From Blepharisma japonicum (Eukaryota; Ciliophora; Heterotrichea; Heterotrichida; Blepharismidae), in the NCBI GenBank assembly GCA_949751835.1, contig CATKHK010000049.1, forward strand, positions 282,353 through 346,352: a stretch of 64,000 bases of DNA, in the 5' to 3' direction. The notes under the pieces were generated by a model that saw only the letters and a program-made list of their open reading frames with translations, was not told the DNA's origin and made no database searches. Both the position numbers and the translations under genes were made by a program. Shown here one piece after another: positions 42,219 through 53,121 of the stretch (position 1 is its first letter; each line of letters opens with the position of its first letter).

Positions 42219-43415
42219 TTATAAATTATATGTCACGAAAGTAGACCCCAAAGGCAGCTTGTGCTTAAAAGCTCCAATTTTTGCATCTACAGTTTCTGAC
42301 TCATCGTCTATATTCACAAAGGTAAAATACCCGTCCATTGTTCCAGATGTGGTTGGAAGAATACAACAGTTTTCGAAAGTCATCTTTTTTGAGCCTTGAT
42401 AGACTTCAGGAAAATGCCCAGTAAGTCCTGGTTGACGAACTACTCTATCAACTCTTCCATAACTATCAGTGATATTCCAAGTTCTCGTCTGTAAGCGCCA
42501 CCTTTTTGATGGCTCGTTTGGTTCTATTCCTACCTGATAAGCTCAAATATATCTTTCTCTGCTGCTAAGATGAGGGACAAATAAGCTTTTTACAGTAACT
42601 CTAATCCCTTCAGTAGTGGCATCGCTGCAAAACTCATTCCATTCAAAGGCTTCTATCTTTTTTGACTCTATTTCTATTGCTCCGGAGGCTAATTTCTCCG
42701 CATATAATGTAAGAAAATCTGTTATGGAGGGAAATAAATATAAATAGGTATTTCTGATCCCAGTATTATAATAAATTGCCCCTGCTCCTTTTCCAAGAGC
42801 CCCAGTCAAATCATAGAGAATTTTTTGTTCTGAATATGGAGATGCTGCAAAGCAAAACAAAGGAAATTCAGTCTTCTTCAGAGCCTTTTTCAAAGGCAAC
42901 AGCATCATAACTGTTAAGTATTCATAAAATCTGTATGTCCCAAAAATTCCTGCAACACCAGCAAGCTTCTGACCATCGTATGCCATATAAATGTGATATA
43001 AGTCATATGGCATATCAATTCCTGTGGCTTGTTTGAACTGACTGAGTACCGACTCAGACGAAATTTTCAAATCTGAGCCAACATATATATTCTTATAAAA
43101 TATCTCCAAAGTGGTACTGCCCCTTTCCCTCAAGCATTTATATACCGGATGCTGAGGATATCTTGACTTTATCTCACAGATCATTTGATGAAAGGCCTCA
43201 ACAATTTTTAAATAATTTCAAATTTCTGTCTTAATATAATTATAAAATTCTCCTTTATTGTAGTAAGGAAACAGCAAATTACAGTGGGTTTTCCATATTG
43301 AATCCATAGTACCGTAGGCATAAAATGCCTTTGAAGTTCTCAGTATTAATGACAGTTCTTTGGGCTCTAAAAACTTTAAGATTTCCCCAAGAACGTCAAT
43401 TTCTAATACTTCCAT
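42219..43415 (-). CDS. FBXO3: F-box only protein 3 (F-box/SMI1-KNR4/ApaG)
   Basis: 398 aa; TGA at about 43218 and 42543 are Trp. Residues 1-45 are an F-box (VLGEILKFLEPKELSLILRT, SIWKTHC). A SMI1/KNR4-type domain covers about 75-240 (QFKQATGIDMPYDLYHIYMA; AGVAGIFGTYRFYEYLTVM; FPLFCFAAS). The C-terminal ApaG/DUF525 domain covers about 255-398 (GIRVTVKSLFVP; RQPGLTGHFPEVYQGSKKM; PTTSGTMDGYFTFV). This three-domain order is that of animal FBXO3, an SCF substrate receptor. It is shorter than the human protein, lacking an extended acidic tail. Confidence 0.93.
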
Positions 43416-43499
43416 TTCTGATTTTTTTATATCTAGCCCATTTATTAGAAGATAATTCTTGTGTTTAATTCTCTGCTAAGTATGGACAATAATTAAGAA

Positions 43500-44501
43500 A
43501 TGGAGCCAGCTCAAGAAGACTTCATGACTGCTTTACAGAAAAGAAAGAGAAATCTTACGAAAAAATTGGAAAGAATAAAGCAAAAGGAAGCAGAAGTGAA
43601 AGCTTCAGGGAAAGAAGTTAAAGGGGAAGAAAAGAAAATGCTAGAATCTAAATCACAAACAGAAGATTTCTTAGCAGAAGTCGAAAAAATCATTGAACTC
43701 TGCAAAAACCCGCAGCCAGAAGCACCAAAAGAAAAGAAACCAGTTGAGCACAAAGTAGAAGAAGATAGAAGCATCGATGCTGTCAATTTATGGGTCTTAG
43801 GAGAGTTCTTGAAACACTCAGACATTAAAGATAAATTCAAACAAGAAAATCCAAACGAAGGTGACCTAGAATCGTTTCTCCAATTTCATGGTAGCTGCCG
43901 AGGGCAAGCTGGAGATAGGTTCTCAACAATTTTAGATGACCTCCAAAAATCGGTAAAGTCATATCTTAATCAAAGTGACCAGGTTGCACCTGGAACTCTT
44001 AGAACATATAAAGGTCTTTTTGAATTTGCAGAGCGCGCTCAAAAGTGGTGTGAAACCCAAATACGTCCTGATGAGCCTGTGAAGCCAGAGTTATCTTTGG
44101 AAACGACAGAAGTCCATCACCACGTAGCTCAGCAAAACACTTTACCACCTCCTGAGCCAGTTCAAGTCCAAGAGCCAGAAAAAGTTGAAGAGCCTGCTCC
44201 TGTTGAACCAGTTGTGGAAGAAGTTCCTCAAAAGCCTGAAGAAGAAACAAAAGTAATATTAGAGCACGGAGGTGTTATCACAAGCAAATGGGCTGATTAT
44301 GAGGATGAGGAGGAAGAAGAACTTCCTAAGGAAGAAGTGAAGGAAGACACAAAAAAAATTGAGCCAGAAGACGAAGGTTTTGTTGAAGTAGGACGCAAAA
44401 AGCCTAAACGACAGCCTCAACCTCAAGAAGCTGAAAGGCCTAGAGGAAGAGGAAAATACAGAGGAAGAGGAGAGAGAAGACCAAGAAGACCAAGAGGCTA
44501 A
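43500..44501 (+). CDS. Caprin-like RGG-box RNA-binding protein
   Basis: 333 aa. The N-terminal Lys/Glu-rich coiled coil (LQKRKRNLTKKLERIKQKEA) is followed by helices like those of the caprin homology region, a middle domain (DAVNLWVLGEFLKHSDIKDK), a Pro/Glu/Val-rich linker and a terminal RGG-type tail (RGRGKYRGRGERRPRRPRG). Coiled coil plus acidic linker plus RGG fits a stress-granule/translation RNA-binding protein of caprin type. The caprin label is tentative. Confidence 0.55.
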   Translation: MEPAQEDFMTALQKRKRNLTKKLERIKQKEAEVKASGKEVKGEEKKMLESKSQTEDFLAEVEKIIELCKNPQPEAPKEKKPVEHKVEEDRSIDAVNLWVLGEFLKHSDIKDKFKQENPNEGDLESFLQFHGSCRGQAGDRFSTILDDLQKSVKSYLNQSDQVAPGTLRTYKGLFEFAERAQKWCETQIRPDEPVKPELSLETTEVHHHVAQQNTLPPPEPVQVQEPEKVEEPAPVEPVVEEVPQKPEEETKVILEHGGVITSKWADYEDEEEEELPKEEVKEDTKKIEPEDEGFVEVGRKKPKRQPQPQEAERPRGRGKYRGRGERRPRRPRG

Positions 44502-44815
44502 ATTTAAATGATAAGGAAAACTTTAGAGTTCATTACTCTATATAACTGTTTCTGCGATTGTTATAAAATTACAATTCTAGTTTTGAGAAGCTCTAGACTA
44601 TATTTAAACAGTATTTTATTAAAATGAAGTTTAATTAGAACATTGTCCTAAGTTGATATAAATTATTTTTCAAATAAGTAAAGCTTGAAATAATTTAAGA
44701 ATATAAATCTATTAAGTTCGATTAATCCTTAACGAAGCTTTATCTATTTTTTGATCATAAAGCATTTCTATTGTATTAATTCTAATATTATGTTTTAATC
44801 TAAATTCTATTCTAT
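44502..44815. other. Intergenic, no gene seen
   Basis: AT-rich spacer between convergent genes. Confidence 0.55.
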
Positions 44816-45271
44816 TTATTGGGATAAGATCAGAGCAATAATCAATCCATACAGCCCCAAGGCTTCAGCAAAGATGAGTATCAAAATCATGCCTACAAAG
44901 ATTTTATCCTGCTGAGCATTAGCCCTCACTCCTGCATCTCCCACTATTCCTATTGCCATTCCAGCTGCCAAAGAACTCAATCCACAACAAAGTCCTGAGG
45001 CCAAATGCTTGTATCCATCATAGAAGCTGTAATCGTTATCATTGATCTTTTGGACTAAGATAACAGCAACGATAAGCCCATAAATACCTAAGACACCAGC
45101 CATGACAACTGGAATAATGGACTTCATGATAAGTTCTGGCTTGATTACACCCATGGATGAAATTCCAACACCACTTTTGGCTGTTCCGTAGGCTGCTCCG
45201 AGATTAGCGAATACCAAAGCACTTGATACGCCCATAAAGCCAAAGAAAGCTTGAGTTGTTACTGTTGCCAT
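44816..45271 (-). CDS. ATP6V0C: V-type ATPase 16 kDa proteolipid subunit c
   Basis: 151 aa, four TM helices, the usual size. Start helix: [26 protein letters not shown]. The H+-binding glutamate lies in helix 4 ([20 protein letters not shown]). The ring of c subunits carries protons across vacuolar and contractile-system membranes. No TGA or introns. Confidence 0.97.
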   Translation of the reverse strand: MATVTTQAFFGFMGVSSALVFANLGAAYGTAKSGVGISSMGVIKPELIMKSIIPVVMAGVLGIYGLIVAVILVQKINDNDYSFYDGYKHLASGLCCGLSSLAAGMAIGIVGDAGVRANAQQDKIFVGMILILIFAEALGLYGLIIALILSQ

Positions 45272-45547
45272 TTAATTTTTATGGGCTAATGAAATATAGC
45301 TGAACAATTTTAAATATTAAGATTAAAGATAAAGACTTAAATTACTAATTTTTTTAAAAATTCTTTGGTGCTGCTTAACAGGAAATAAAGGTTTTTTATC
45401 AAACATAATTGTACTAAATTATTTATTATAAAAAATTTGAAATTTTAGGGTATATATATAGCTCCGAATAGCATCTGGACTTTCAATTCACAGATAAGGC
45501 TCTTCACTCATCTATTCGGATATAAACCATAATAAATATTATAAAAA

Positions 45548-45619
45548 TGCATCATCCGGGACTCGAACCCGGGTCGACTGCTTGGAAGGCAACCATCCTA
45601 ACCTCTAGACTAATGATGC
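45548..45619 (-). tRNA. trnG-UCC: tRNA-Gly(UCC)
   Basis: 72 nt on the minus strand: acceptor GCATCAT/ATGATGC with discriminator A; anticodon loop CTTCCAA (anticodon TCC) on a 5-position stem GTTGC/GCAGT that includes two G-T wobbles; T arm CCGGG-TTCGAGT-CCCGG; followed by a T5 terminator. No intron. Its complete stem contrasts with tRNA-Trp. Confidence 0.95.
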
Positions 45620-45765
45620 AAGTTATCTTAAAACTTAAAATTTTTATTTTATATCCCATGAGCGTTTCTCATATAATTCTAACAAAAATAATTAAAAGCT
45701 TTTTACCTTTAATAAGTCGGTTATAAATCATAATAAAATAATGCTGATTATTGAATTAATTGGCA

Positions 45766-47835
45766 CTACATAATAGTGCATTCTTTCTTTTGGTTGCTAC
45801 TTGCATTTTTAGCCCTAAAAGCCATATGACTTAGATGATCATTTCTACTATAATTTCTTGCCTGCTGCAATTCTTCTCTTCCCATCTCCTGATTGGAGTG
45901 TCTTTCTCCTTCAATAACTTCATTGAGATTTCTATTCAATCCTGACAAATTATCCAGATAATAGTTGACATAATGCTGTTGTTCTTCGCCTGCATTTCTT
46001 TTCATCATTCTTTTCCAAGACCTCATGACTGCTTGAGCTTCTCTATACTCTCCTTGGCTTGCCAACTGTGCTGATCTCTGAGCAGCATTTACTCCTAACA
46101 CTTTTAAGTCTACATTTGTGGCTGCTTCATCCAAATCATCAGTCACATCTTGCAAACTTGTCATGACCCTCATACATCTCATCCCATCTGGCTTTGTGAA
46201 GTGAATTTGGGTCTGGAAAGGAATTTTCTCATTACTTCCAGGATCAATCCCTAGTGCTTCTAATTCTTCAGAAGGCTTTGTGGAGTATTCAAATGTAAAT
46301 TCTGCTTCAGCTGTCACATTTCCTAGCTCTTTTTTCAGAGTGCTAGGATCTACTAGACCTTCATTTTGGTATCTAAACATCAAGCCTTTGTGAAGTTTAA
46401 TTAAAGCTGAGACTTGTGTGGCAATTACAGGGGTCTGTAGAATGCTTGCAAATTCATTAGCAATGTTAAGAGGGCTGACTCTTACAATATCACCTCCTGT
46501 AAGTTCGCAAACTCTTCCAAGCTGAGACAGCTTGCAGTCTTCTCCAGTGATACTGATAACAGAGATTTCAATTCCTTTGTCTTTAGCGAGATTTCCAACT
46601 TTGGTGTAGAACATTTCAGCTTGTTCCCAATCTTGAGTTTCATCTAGTTTACCAAGGCCGACATTAGCAAGACCATCGGTGCAGACTACAACTTTTGAGC
46701 CTGGTCTTCCGTTAGTAGCAATACCAATTGCTGCAACTAATGCAGGGCCAAGTGCAGTTGGGCCTCCTTCATATAAATTAATCAATTTTTCAACCATACT
46801 ATCTTTTGTATTTTGAATTGTTTGCCTCATTCTACTTTCAGATGCAATTCCAGTCTGCAAGCAAGTATCAAAATTCCAAAGTTTATCTCCTGCAAGTGTA
46901 ACTGCTTCAGCAGTCCCATCTCCTATAATTGAAACTTCAGAATTAAAGGTAACAATTCCAACTTTTCTATCAGGTGTTGCAACTGCCATCTGCTGAAGCT
47001 GGGCTTCAATAGCTGCTTGCACACATTCCAGTCTGCTTACATAAGTAATCTGGTGCTCCCCTTCCATAAACTGCTCATTCATATCAAAATCAGAAATCCC
47101 TAGATCAATTTTCTTATGGGTTTTTAGCTGGATTTTTCCTGTCACAGCTTCACTGACACACATACTACCACTGATATCAATACAAAATACAACATGAATT
47201 TCTTTGTTTTCTTCACTTGCAGATTGATTAGCTTCTGCCATTTGATTTGCGGACATTATCATATAATCAAGGCTTTCTCCTTGAGGAATTTCTTCAAGGT
47301 CAACATTTATAGGATTTTCTGCTTCACAGAACTCGCATTTCCACAATTGAGTTTCATCAGGATTATTAATGATACGGGAATAACAGTTCAATGCAGCTTG
47401 ACAAGAAGGACAGAAAACTGGCTCACCAGTAGCGAATATTCCTGCTTGCTGGAGAGTTCCTAAAGCAATTGAAACGACGTTGGTATCGACTTTAAGATGG
47501 TATCTCTCATCACCTGCTTTGACTTCTTCTTTAGCATTAAAAATTTCTTCATCTGAGTAGTCTTCATCTGCCATCTCTGCTTCCCCTTCAGAATTGCTTT
47601 CACTGCTTAAAGATCGGTCAAGCGAAAGCTTTGTTATTGACTCAACGCTACGTTGGCGTCTGATTCTCCTTCTTGGAGCTGCTTCTGCTTCTTTTTTCTC
47701 TTCGGCAGCGTTAAAAGCTTCTAAATTGGCTTGGGATAGCTGACTGCTTGCAGGTGCAATGGATTCCTCAAGTTCTTTTTCTCTTATGACAGGAAGATTC
47801 CTCTTCTTCAAATAAGCTTTTCCAGCGAAGTTCAT
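45766..47835 (-). CDS. von Willebrand A-domain protein with zinc ribbon and CaaX box
   Basis: 689 aa, no TGA. The N-terminal 110 residues are charged and disordered. A zinc ribbon (C142-x2-C145 ... C167-x2-C170; CPSC, CEFC) directly precedes a vWA domain (about 212-470) with the MIDAS motif CIDISGSM (D220, S222, S224), later T and D positions (GGPTALGPAL, VCTDGLANVG). A beta-rich and helical C-terminal region follows. It ends CTIM, a CaaX farnesylation signal. Zinc ribbon followed by a vWA fold resembles the Sec23/Sec24 trunk order. Probably a membrane-anchored adaptor; precise role unknown. Confidence 0.8.
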   Translation of the reverse strand: MNFAGKAYLKKRNLPVIREKELEESIAPASSQLSQANLEAFNAAEEKKEAEAAPRRRIRRQRSVESITKLSLDRSLSSESNSEGEAEMADEDYSDEEIFNAKEEVKAGDERYHLKVDTNVVSIALGTLQQAGIFATGEPVFCPSCQAALNCYSRIINNPDETQLWKCEFCEAENPINVDLEEIPQGESLDYMIMSANQMAEANQSASEENKEIHVVFCIDISGSMCVSEAVTGKIQLKTHKKIDLGISDFDMNEQFMEGEHQITYVSRLECVQAAIEAQLQQMAVATPDRKVGIVTFNSEVSIIGDGTAEAVTLAGDKLWNFDTCLQTGIASESRMRQTIQNTKDSMVEKLINLYEGGPTALGPALVAAIGIATNGRPGSKVVVCTDGLANVGLGKLDETQDWEQAEMFYTKVGNLAKDKGIEISVISITGEDCKLSQLGRVCELTGGDIVRVSPLNIANEFASILQTPVIATQVSALIKLHKGLMFRYQNEGLVDPSTLKKELGNVTAEAEFTFEYSTKPSEELEALGIDPGSNEKIPFQTQIHFTKPDGMRCMRVMTSLQDVTDDLDEAATNVDLKVLGVNAAQRSAQLASQGEYREAQAVMRSWKRMMKRNAGEEQQHYVNYYLDNLSGLNRNLNEVIEGERHSNQEMGREELQQARNYSRNDHLSHMAFRAKNASSNQKKECTIM

Positions 47836-47981
47836 ATTATAAATAAACCATCTTAATAGATCACATCGGATAGCGTATTCTGGCCAATTACATAGATGAA
47901 TTAGTGATTTTTAAATAGGAAACCTTCTTAATATTTATTTTTGCAATTAAATTAAATGATACAAATTATTTCTTCTTAGTT

Positions 47982-50900
47982 TTATCTTCCTCCGGTAAGA
48001 TAGCCTGGGTAAATAAACAGCACAATCAGCATACCTCCAATTGATATCCCTGCAAGGATTTTCTTTAATATCGACATATTAAGAAGAGGCCAAGAAAATA
48101 CATCTAATGCAGTCCCTTTAATATAATCAGAGACCCCTCTTCCTACTTCTGGGCGGTCAAGCTCAGGATCTCTATTCGGCTCATTTTGTCCTTCCCCCAC
48201 GGGTCTTTGATTAGCTTCTGCTAAGCTCAAAATGTCAAAAGATATTGCAGCTTTTCCTCCAATAGTCCCTGGCAAATTCGGTAAATGCAGTTCAACTCAT
48301 TCTTCATCCAGTTTCAATTTCCCTTCTTTTATTACTCTTTTAAAATATTGTGTTAGATCTAGCACTACTTCGCTGATCACTCGATCATCGCCAAACGTAT
48401 TAAATTCATAAGCAACAAGTCTCAGTCTTGCAAAGTTGCAAGGGAGCTGAAAATGAAATTTCATCCTTCAGTTAAAAACGCCTTTTCCATCTTCTGAGCC
48501 TACATGACAGTCTGTTTCTTTGGTAATCGCCTCTTCAAGCCAGCCAGAAGGATCGAAATGGGCTCGGAAATAAATATCGACAGTGTCGTTTTCTTTGGGA
48601 ATTCCTTCACATTTTCATAGAATTAGTCTTAACTCGTATTCTTCAGGGCATGGCTTGGAAATATTTGCGAGAGGAACTAGTTTTGCTTCTGCGCTCTCAT
48701 ATAGCTCTAAAAATAGCTCAAGCATGCCTTGAGCTGTGCTTTTCCCTTTGTGGTGTAAGGTTCTGTACTCAACTGGGACTACTGTTTTATTATTTTCTAG
48801 ATAGGTTTCGTGCTTTTTTGCTAGTTTTTTTGCATTTGATAGCCAGTCACGATACTTAGGGTCTTGAGAGTTATTTGCTTCCATATCGATAAATTCTTTC
48901 ACGGTCTTGATCATCAGCCTATCCTGGCTTTTCTTTTCGCCATAATATCTGTCTTCTAAATCAATAGCTGTGGTGCCTATCAAACTATCAAATCTGTACT
49001 CTGTAAGGTTCCATATATTTATTTCTAGTTTTCAGTCAGAAGGGAAATCAGCTTTAAGTTCATAAGTTCTGAAGTACTCAGGATTTAAAGTTTGAGTTTC
49101 TGGTCTGTTGTCGCATATATATTTCATGACTTGATTTTTGTCTTCCCCAATCAAAATTTCAGGGTAACTATCTGCACTTGATAAGGCTTCAAGACCTCCA
49201 GCAAAAGCAGTCCAATCTGGAGCATTTGATACAGCACTCAAAGAAAGCCCTCTCAATAAATACAGCCGGACTGCAAATGATGAATATTCAAAGACCTTCA
49301 TTAAATATCCAGACCCTTGAAATATTGGATGAAAAAAGTCAAATCCCCAGCTCATTTCTTGGACATCAAGAAATTCTTCTTTTTTTGATTTTTCACAAGG
49401 CTTTATTCTTATACAAGCTTTTAAAACTGCTCCATTAGGTTCACCGACTTTATAAGCAGACAGCTTCTCAGTGTTTTTTGTTTTCGTGAAAAGCAAATAT
49501 CTTTGGTAAGGCAAATCTAATGATTCTTCATACAATCCGCCTTTATAAACAGGCCTGTTATATTGAAAATCGTCTTCTCCAACCTTTTCATCTGACCTTA
49601 AGAATTTAAATTCAGTCATTGTTCCTTCATTTAGAGTATCTAGTGTTTTTTCAAGATATCTGATTTCCTTCTTTAGTTTTTCATCAATGTTACCTTTTTT
49701 CCATTCAGCACTCTTTGCCCTTGCCCTTAAGTCTACAAGTTCAGCTTCAATTTCAGAGATTTCATTTTCCCTTTGTTCTAATTCAGCTTCTTCGTCTTCT
49801 TCTAATTTGTCGAATTGGATTTTCTGTAGGACTTTTGAATTTTTGGGCTCATAGATATCGCAAATCATATCCATTGATGCTTTTGGCTTGCTGGATTCTC
49901 CATTTATAACTGATGCCTCAGAGGTTTCTCCATAATCAGTATAAGAAAACTGCTCAGTCCTCCTAATTTTCTTTAAGGTCAATGATCTTAAAGGAGCTTG
50001 CTCGATAAGATCTTTGGTTGTAAAATTTCTTGTATATAAATCTTGAGCTTCTTGCTTTTTCACTTCGTCTTTAATTCACTGGGCATACGGAATTAGCGGG
50101 ATATATGTATAGCATTCGTTTCATGATAAAAACGCATTATCTTTTATTTTTACATAAATTGCTGGCAAATAAATCGGCTCTACTGGAAGTTCGATATTAG
50201 AAAAATGCAAAATACTTAAAAAGTTCGGGTTTCCTTTGTCATTGTTTTTCATATGTCCGATCTGAATTTCCGCTTTTTCTCCATTTCCCATCTTGTATCC
50301 AGGAATTGATATAACAATGCTTGGGTTTTCATAGTGTGGGACTAAATTCCTAATCCCTATCAAAGCAAAATCAATATCGCACAAAATAGATCCATTGTTT
50401 CTCACACATGGGTTGTTTTCTGGTTCCACATAGGTTTTGCTTATATAAAAATCAGCAAGCAGCCTCCCTTGGCTTGCTCCTATTTCTGAAGCATTAATAA
50501 CATGAAAAAAATGAGCCTGGCTTCATAAATTTTCACATCTATGAAGAGGCACTGAAAATTGGCCGATTTCTAGAGTAGTTCAATATAATTTAAGAGCTTT
50601 GATTTTATTATGAAGCTCTACACGCAAATTCTGTTCAAAATGCAAATCTTCGTGCAGTTGTATCTGCTTCACGCCAGACCATTTCCAAATTGGATATTTT
50701 GTTCCTATGTTTTCTGCAGCAATATTATCAGGTAGACTCAAAACGATGTCACCACAGTAAACTTTTAGTTGCAAATTTATTTCTTCATCAGATAAGCTGG
50801 GCGCTATATCAAATCCACCATAAATATTCCAGCAAAGCCACTTATCAGCTTTTCTTGGCTTGCTTATTTGTGTTCTGTTTTTCATTTCTTCATCTGGGAA

Positions 50901-52439
50901 ATAAGCTAATGATGCCAACAATAGTCCAGGAGAATCAGAGCCAATTTCTGAATGAGTGTCAATAGATTTAAATGGAATTCATTTCGGATGATCATTTTCC
51001 ATCATTTCTGAAATAGGTTTCCTTATATATCCTACCCTTACCTCCCCACCTAAATAGTACTCTGAGTACAGATCTAAAACTACATCTGGGACTTGTGTAG
51101 GATCAATTGGGAAAATTTCTTTTATATTTTCGACAATTTCTCCACTGTAATGGTCTCCTCATTGAAAATATTCTAAAGCTTCTCCTGTGTCTGAGTCAGT
51201 ATTTTCTCTTTTGACAGCTTTTCTTGAAAACACATGATAGTTGCCTATAGAAACGCGGATTCTAATAGAGTTTCCTAAGCCTCTTACATTTTTAAGCTCA
51301 TATAAAATACTACGGAAAATATGGAGCTTTGAAATGGGTTCTCTATAAGGTGAAGCTCGAGAAGGGCCGGTCTCAGGAGTATCATTGGGTGTTATTGTCA
51401 TAGAAAGCAGCATTCTCCCTAAAAAGCAGCTTCCTAAATAGCTACGTTTTACAAAGCCAGATAAATATTTAATGTCTTTCCAGATCGACTCTTCGTCAGG
51501 ATTTGGGCCATAAAGATTTACTCACCTGCAAGGCATGATTCCTCCTCTGCTTAGTAAGTTGTTGATGTTAAAAAAGTCGTGATCTGAAGGAATTTCAGGG
51601 ACAGTAGCTATCAATAAATCCCTTTGCAAATGCTTATGGTCTCAAACTCTGATATTTATTCTATCATTCAAAATAGGCTTAAACGCAGGAAATGATAACT
51701 TGACATTTCATATAGGAGAAGGGGTAGATTCGCACGTATGAGTTTTCTCTACAATTCCCATTGATCTAACACTGACAAAAGGACTTGGATGGCCTTTAAG
51801 CTTAGGCAAGTTTTCAGCTTTATAAATATTGATCGACAACTGATAAGACTTTTTCACAATTAAAGGGCCTCCCAATACCTTAATTTGGCTCTCTTTTTGC
51901 CTCTTCTGCATTCTTTGATTATGGCTCATAAGCTGCTCAATATCTTCTTCATCAGAATCATCTTTATCTTCCTCAACTACAAGGTGGTCACCAATAAGAT
52001 GAGTTGGTGGGACATCATCAGGCCCAATTATGAAGCAATTCAGCAGAAGATAACCTCTTGGAGTTGACCCATGGTCAGGGTGTATAAGATTAATTCACAT
52101 ATTATAGATCTCATGACTGCTACTTCTATGTAAAGTCGCAAGGCCAATTGAAAAGGCCCCTATAAGTTTATTCGCCAGAAATGGGCTGTACCCGTAGCAC
52201 TCAATTTTTAGTTCTCAGCTTTCAAGCTCAACATTTGTAAGAATTAATTTGGAAAAGGTAAAAGATTGATTTCAACAAGGATTGGTGGTGGCTTCTTCAC
52301 AGGTGGTAGCTTGGGATCCTGCATTTCCACATGTTACTTTGACAAATGGATCGCATGATCCAGAAGATTCAAGGCTAATAAGATCTCGGCCTTCTATAAT
52401 GGTGACTTGGCATAAGTATTCTTTTCTGATAGTGGACAT
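47982..52439 (-). CDS. Ferlin-family multi-C2 membrane protein
   Basis: 1485 aa in one exon; open only because at least sixteen TGA codons are Trp (for example 48297-48299, 50580-50582, 51159-51161). Several C2 domains: C2A at 1-115 (YLCQVTIIEGRDLISLE, CDPFVKVTCG), a second at about 190-310 (SYQLSINIYKAENLPKLKGH, then PFVSVRS), others near 340-470 and at about 780 and 1150. An acidic linker and a coiled coil (about 865-910) intervene. A single C-terminal TM anchor (about 1458-1479; ILAGISIGGMLIVLFIY) gives the ferlin topology. Ferlins drive Ca2+-triggered membrane fusion and repair; alveolate ferlins serve secretory organelles. Confidence 0.85.
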
Positions 52440-52603
52440 TGGTAGTATTTATAATCAGATTAAAAATAAAATTTTTTATGAATAAATTTGGAATATATTG
52501 ACAATTTTTTAAATTATTATAATAAAATGGCTAACTTGAGAAATTTGTAAAACTCAATATTCTTAAATGCGATTTTATATCAAAATATAATGACTTTATT
52601 CTT

Positions 52604-52963
52604 TTATTGCAAATTAAGATCTTCAATTTGTTTATTGGTTTCTTCAAGCATTATTTTGAATTCTTTTAATTCTTTGCTACCTTCTGGTACACTCTGCAAA
52701 CCAATTTCCAACATATCACTCTTAAAATCCAGTGTTAATTGAAGAGGACTAAATTTCAAGTCTTCTCTTTTATAATATATTTTGCTTTCAAGGAAAATTG
52801 ATTGAAGTGTATATGATCATTCTTCAAATTTTGATAATGGAATATTATTCACTAGCCAAAAGCCTAGCATGTAGAAGACATAAACGCCTGAATGTTCAAA
52901 TCGAAAGTACTGAGGTAAGCCTTGCTTAGTATTGAGGATACGTATGAGACCAGCGAAGGTCAT
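52604..52963 (-). CDS. Small membrane-type protein, unknown
   Basis: 119 aa, from ATG 52963 to TAA 52604-52606, open only because one TGA (in KFEEWSYTL) is Trp. The N-terminus MTFAGLIRILNTKQGLPQYF precedes a hydrophobic stretch (GVYVFYMLGFWLVNNIP), and the C-terminal third is a charged helix. Size and layout would suit a small mitochondrial membrane subunit, but no family is recognised. Divergent from the KH gene, 158 nt away. Confidence 0.6.
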
Positions 52964-53121
52964 TAATTATATAATCTCATATTTATGGTTATCAAATAAT
53001 TCTATGAGTCCATTCATTCTTATGCATGGGCTGAAAAAGAAAATAACTCGCTTTTCCAATTTTAAATATTTGATATCCAGTAGAAATTATTCTTCTCTGC
53101 CAGAAACCTATATATAAATAA

